This document shows, piece by piece, positions 5,082 to 6,272 of a DNA stretch of 6,272 nucleotides. The notes under the pieces are model-generated. The model saw only the letters and a list, made by a program, of their open reading frames with translations, ran no database searches and was not told where the DNA came from. Position numbers and translations under genes: made by a program. Where the stretch lies: positions 1-6,272 of the forward strand of contig JBBRLA010000528.1 of NCBI GenBank assembly GCA_038231615.1, written 5' to 3'. This DNA comes from JBBRLA01 sp038231615 (GTDB lineage: Bacteria > Myxococcota_A > Polyangia > Palsa-1104 > JAEUJZ01). Position 1 is the first letter of the stretch. Every line of letters begins with the position of its first letter.

Positions 5082-6272
5082 ATGAACCAGGCTGAACGCC
5101 TTCGGAAGGCTCCCCTTTTCTCTTCTCTTCGCTGGGTACCGATCTTTCTCCTGATGTTCGCTGGCGGCGCTTGTGACCAGGGAGATCCGCTGACCCCGGC
5201 GGATCAGGTCCCCGGCGACATGACCCGAGATCCGTCCGCCGACCTTTTGCGACGGCTGGACACGGTGATCCGGGTGCACTACCCGGTGGGGCCGGCGGGA
5301 GCGCACGGAGTGAGCGTGCGCGGTGATGGCGGGGGGCTCTCCTGGGATCTCGGCAAGCAGATGACCCGCACCGCCGACAACGTCTACGAGTACCGGGTGG
5401 CGAACCTGACCGCGCCGCTGCAGTTCAAGCCGCTGCTCGACGATTCCCGCTGGTCCCGCGGAGCCAACTACGTCGCGGCACCGGCAACCACGGTGGAGAT
5501 CTACCCGCACTTCATCAAAACCCAGGGGAGCTGGTCGCGGCGCTGGATGGTGCACTCCGCCCTCCTGGGTAATGATCGCGGCGTGTGGGTCTACCTGCCG
5601 CCGAGCTATGACGAAAACCCGCTGGGCAATTACCCCGTGCTCTACATGCACGATGGGCAGAACCTTTTCGATCCGAACGCCGCCTTCGGTGGACAGACGT
5701 GGAAGGCGGCCGATGCGCTGGACAACGGCGCCGAGACCCTGGACGCGGCGCAGCACATCCCCGAAGCCATCCTGGTCGGCCCGGAGAACACCTCGGCCCG
5801 CATTTATGAGTACACCCCCACCGAGGGCGGCATGGGCGGCGGCGGCGGCGATCTCTATCTGCGTTTCCTCATCGAGGAACTCAAGCCCCAGGTGGACCGT
5901 GAGCTGCGCACCCGGCCGGATAGGGCGGCGACGGCGCTGGTCGGTTCATCGCTGGGCGGGCTGATCTCGGCCTACGCGGGGCTGGTCCATCCCGAGGTCT
6001 TCGGCCGCATCGGGGCCATGTCACCGTCGACCTGGTGGGACAATGCGTATCTGCTGGGCGCGGTGGCCGGGAGCGCTGGGCACAGCCCCCGGCCGCTTCG
6101 GGTGTACGTGGACAGCGGGGACAGCGGCCCCTCCAACGACGACGTCGACAACACCAGGAAGCTGGCCGATGCGTACCGGGCGCTGGGTTATAAGGACGGC
6201 AAGGACTTCCAGTACATGGTGCAGATGGGGGGGATGCACAACGAGGTCTACTGGGCGCAACGCCTCCCCGCG
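5082..6272 (+). CDS. Exported esterase (putative-esterase/Fes-like), probable lipoprotein, C-terminus cut by window edge
   Basis: The frame is open from ATG 5082 to the window end (397 codons, no stop), so the gene is partial. Residues 1-30 form a signal peptide: basic MNQAERLRK, a hydrophobic core VPIFLLMFAGG, and Cys31 with Asp at +2. AGGAC is a loose lipobox (Gly rather than Leu at -3), so lipidation is likely but not certain. Residues about 60-145 look like a beta-sandwich carbohydrate-binding or E-set domain (VSVRGDGGGLSWD, YEYRV, LQFKPLLDD, YPHF). Residues 150-397 are an alpha/beta-hydrolase of the COG2819/PF00756 type: VWVYLPPSYDENP (168-180), YPVLYMHDGQNLFD (184-197), nucleophile elbow GSSLGG (288-293, Ser290), VDSGDSG (343-349, Asp344 or Asp347) and GGMHNEVYW (383-391, His386), giving a complete Ser-Asp-His triad. 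Substrate unknown; relatives cleave ferric enterobactin, feruloyl or acetyl esters. The start has no clear Shine-Dalgarno but is required by the signal peptide; an in-frame GTG at 5058 is possible. Confidence 0.88.
   Translation, partial: MNQAERLRKAPLFSSLRWVPIFLLMFAGGACDQGDPLTPADQVPGDMTRDPSADLLRRLDTVIRVHYPVGPAGAHGVSVRGDGGGLSWDLGKQMTRTADNVYEYRVANLTAPLQFKPLLDDSRWSRGANYVAAPATTVEIYPHFIKTQGSWSRRWMVHSALLGNDRGVWVYLPPSYDENPLGNYPVLYMHDGQNLFDPNAAFGGQTWKAADALDNGAETLDAAQHIPEAILVGPENTSARIYEYTPTEGGMGGGGGDLYLRFLIEELKPQVDRELRTRPDRAATALVGSSLGGLISAYAGLVHPEVFGRIGAMSPSTWWDNAYLLGAVAGSAGHSPRPLRVYVDSGDSGPSNDDVDNTRKLADAYRALGYKDGKDFQYMVQMGGMHNEVYWAQRLPA

Noticed and set aside
4854..5756. Minus-strand 300-residue frame opposite pcm and the esterase
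   Set aside because: It has low-complexity Arg/Gly-rich content and runs across two real plus-strand genes.

Overview
The window is GC-rich bacterial chromosomal DNA in which most codons end in G or C. It is densely packed with single-copy-type genes and I saw no mobile element, CRISPR array, tRNA or rRNA. A secreted or lipid-anchored esterase with a possible lipobox points to a Gram-negative bacterium. The general look (GC-rich, long spurious antisense frames, Gly/Ala/Pro-rich linkers) would suit a Myxococcota/deltaproteobacterial lineage or something similar, but the taxon is a guess.

Layout. (1) Positions 544-1, minus strand: the 5' part of a phytanoyl-CoA dioxygenase (PhyH) family Fe(II)/2-oxoglutarate oxygenase, which runs off the left edge. 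(2) Positions 545-721: a divergent intergenic region. (3) Positions 722-2083, plus strand: LarE, the sulfur insertase of nickel-pincer nucleotide (NPN) cofactor synthesis, fused in one reading frame to a C-terminal MutT-like Nudix hydrolase. (4) Positions 3182-2088, minus strand: a CobW/COG0523 G3E GTPase (putative metallochaperone) with a His-rich insert, ending 4 bp from the end of larE. (5) Positions 3183-3237: a 55 bp divergent promoter region. (6) Positions 3238-4254, plus strand: transaldolase. (7) Positions 4322-5038, plus strand: protein-L-isoaspartate O-methyltransferase. (8) From 5082 to the right edge, plus strand: an exported esterase of the putative-esterase (Fes/EstD-like) family, incomplete at its C terminus.

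How the genes fit together. Transaldolase, pcm and the esterase are co-directional with gaps of 67 and 43 bp and could be co-transcribed, but their functions (pentose phosphate pathway, protein repair, envelope hydrolysis) are unrelated. LarE and the CobW GTPase are both metal- or cofactor-related and adjacent, yet convergent, so they do not form an operon. No larA, larB or larC lies inside the window.

Most notable points: the LarE-Nudix fusion; a Cys-x-x-Cys plus Cys set in LarE that suggests the iron-sulfur-dependent LarE type; the apparently leaderless transaldolase start; and two very long open frames (32-721 and 2149-3237 on the plus strand) that are antisense to real minus-strand genes and would mislead automatic start calling. 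I did not find a convincing wholly new system. The fusion protein is the best candidate for new biology.
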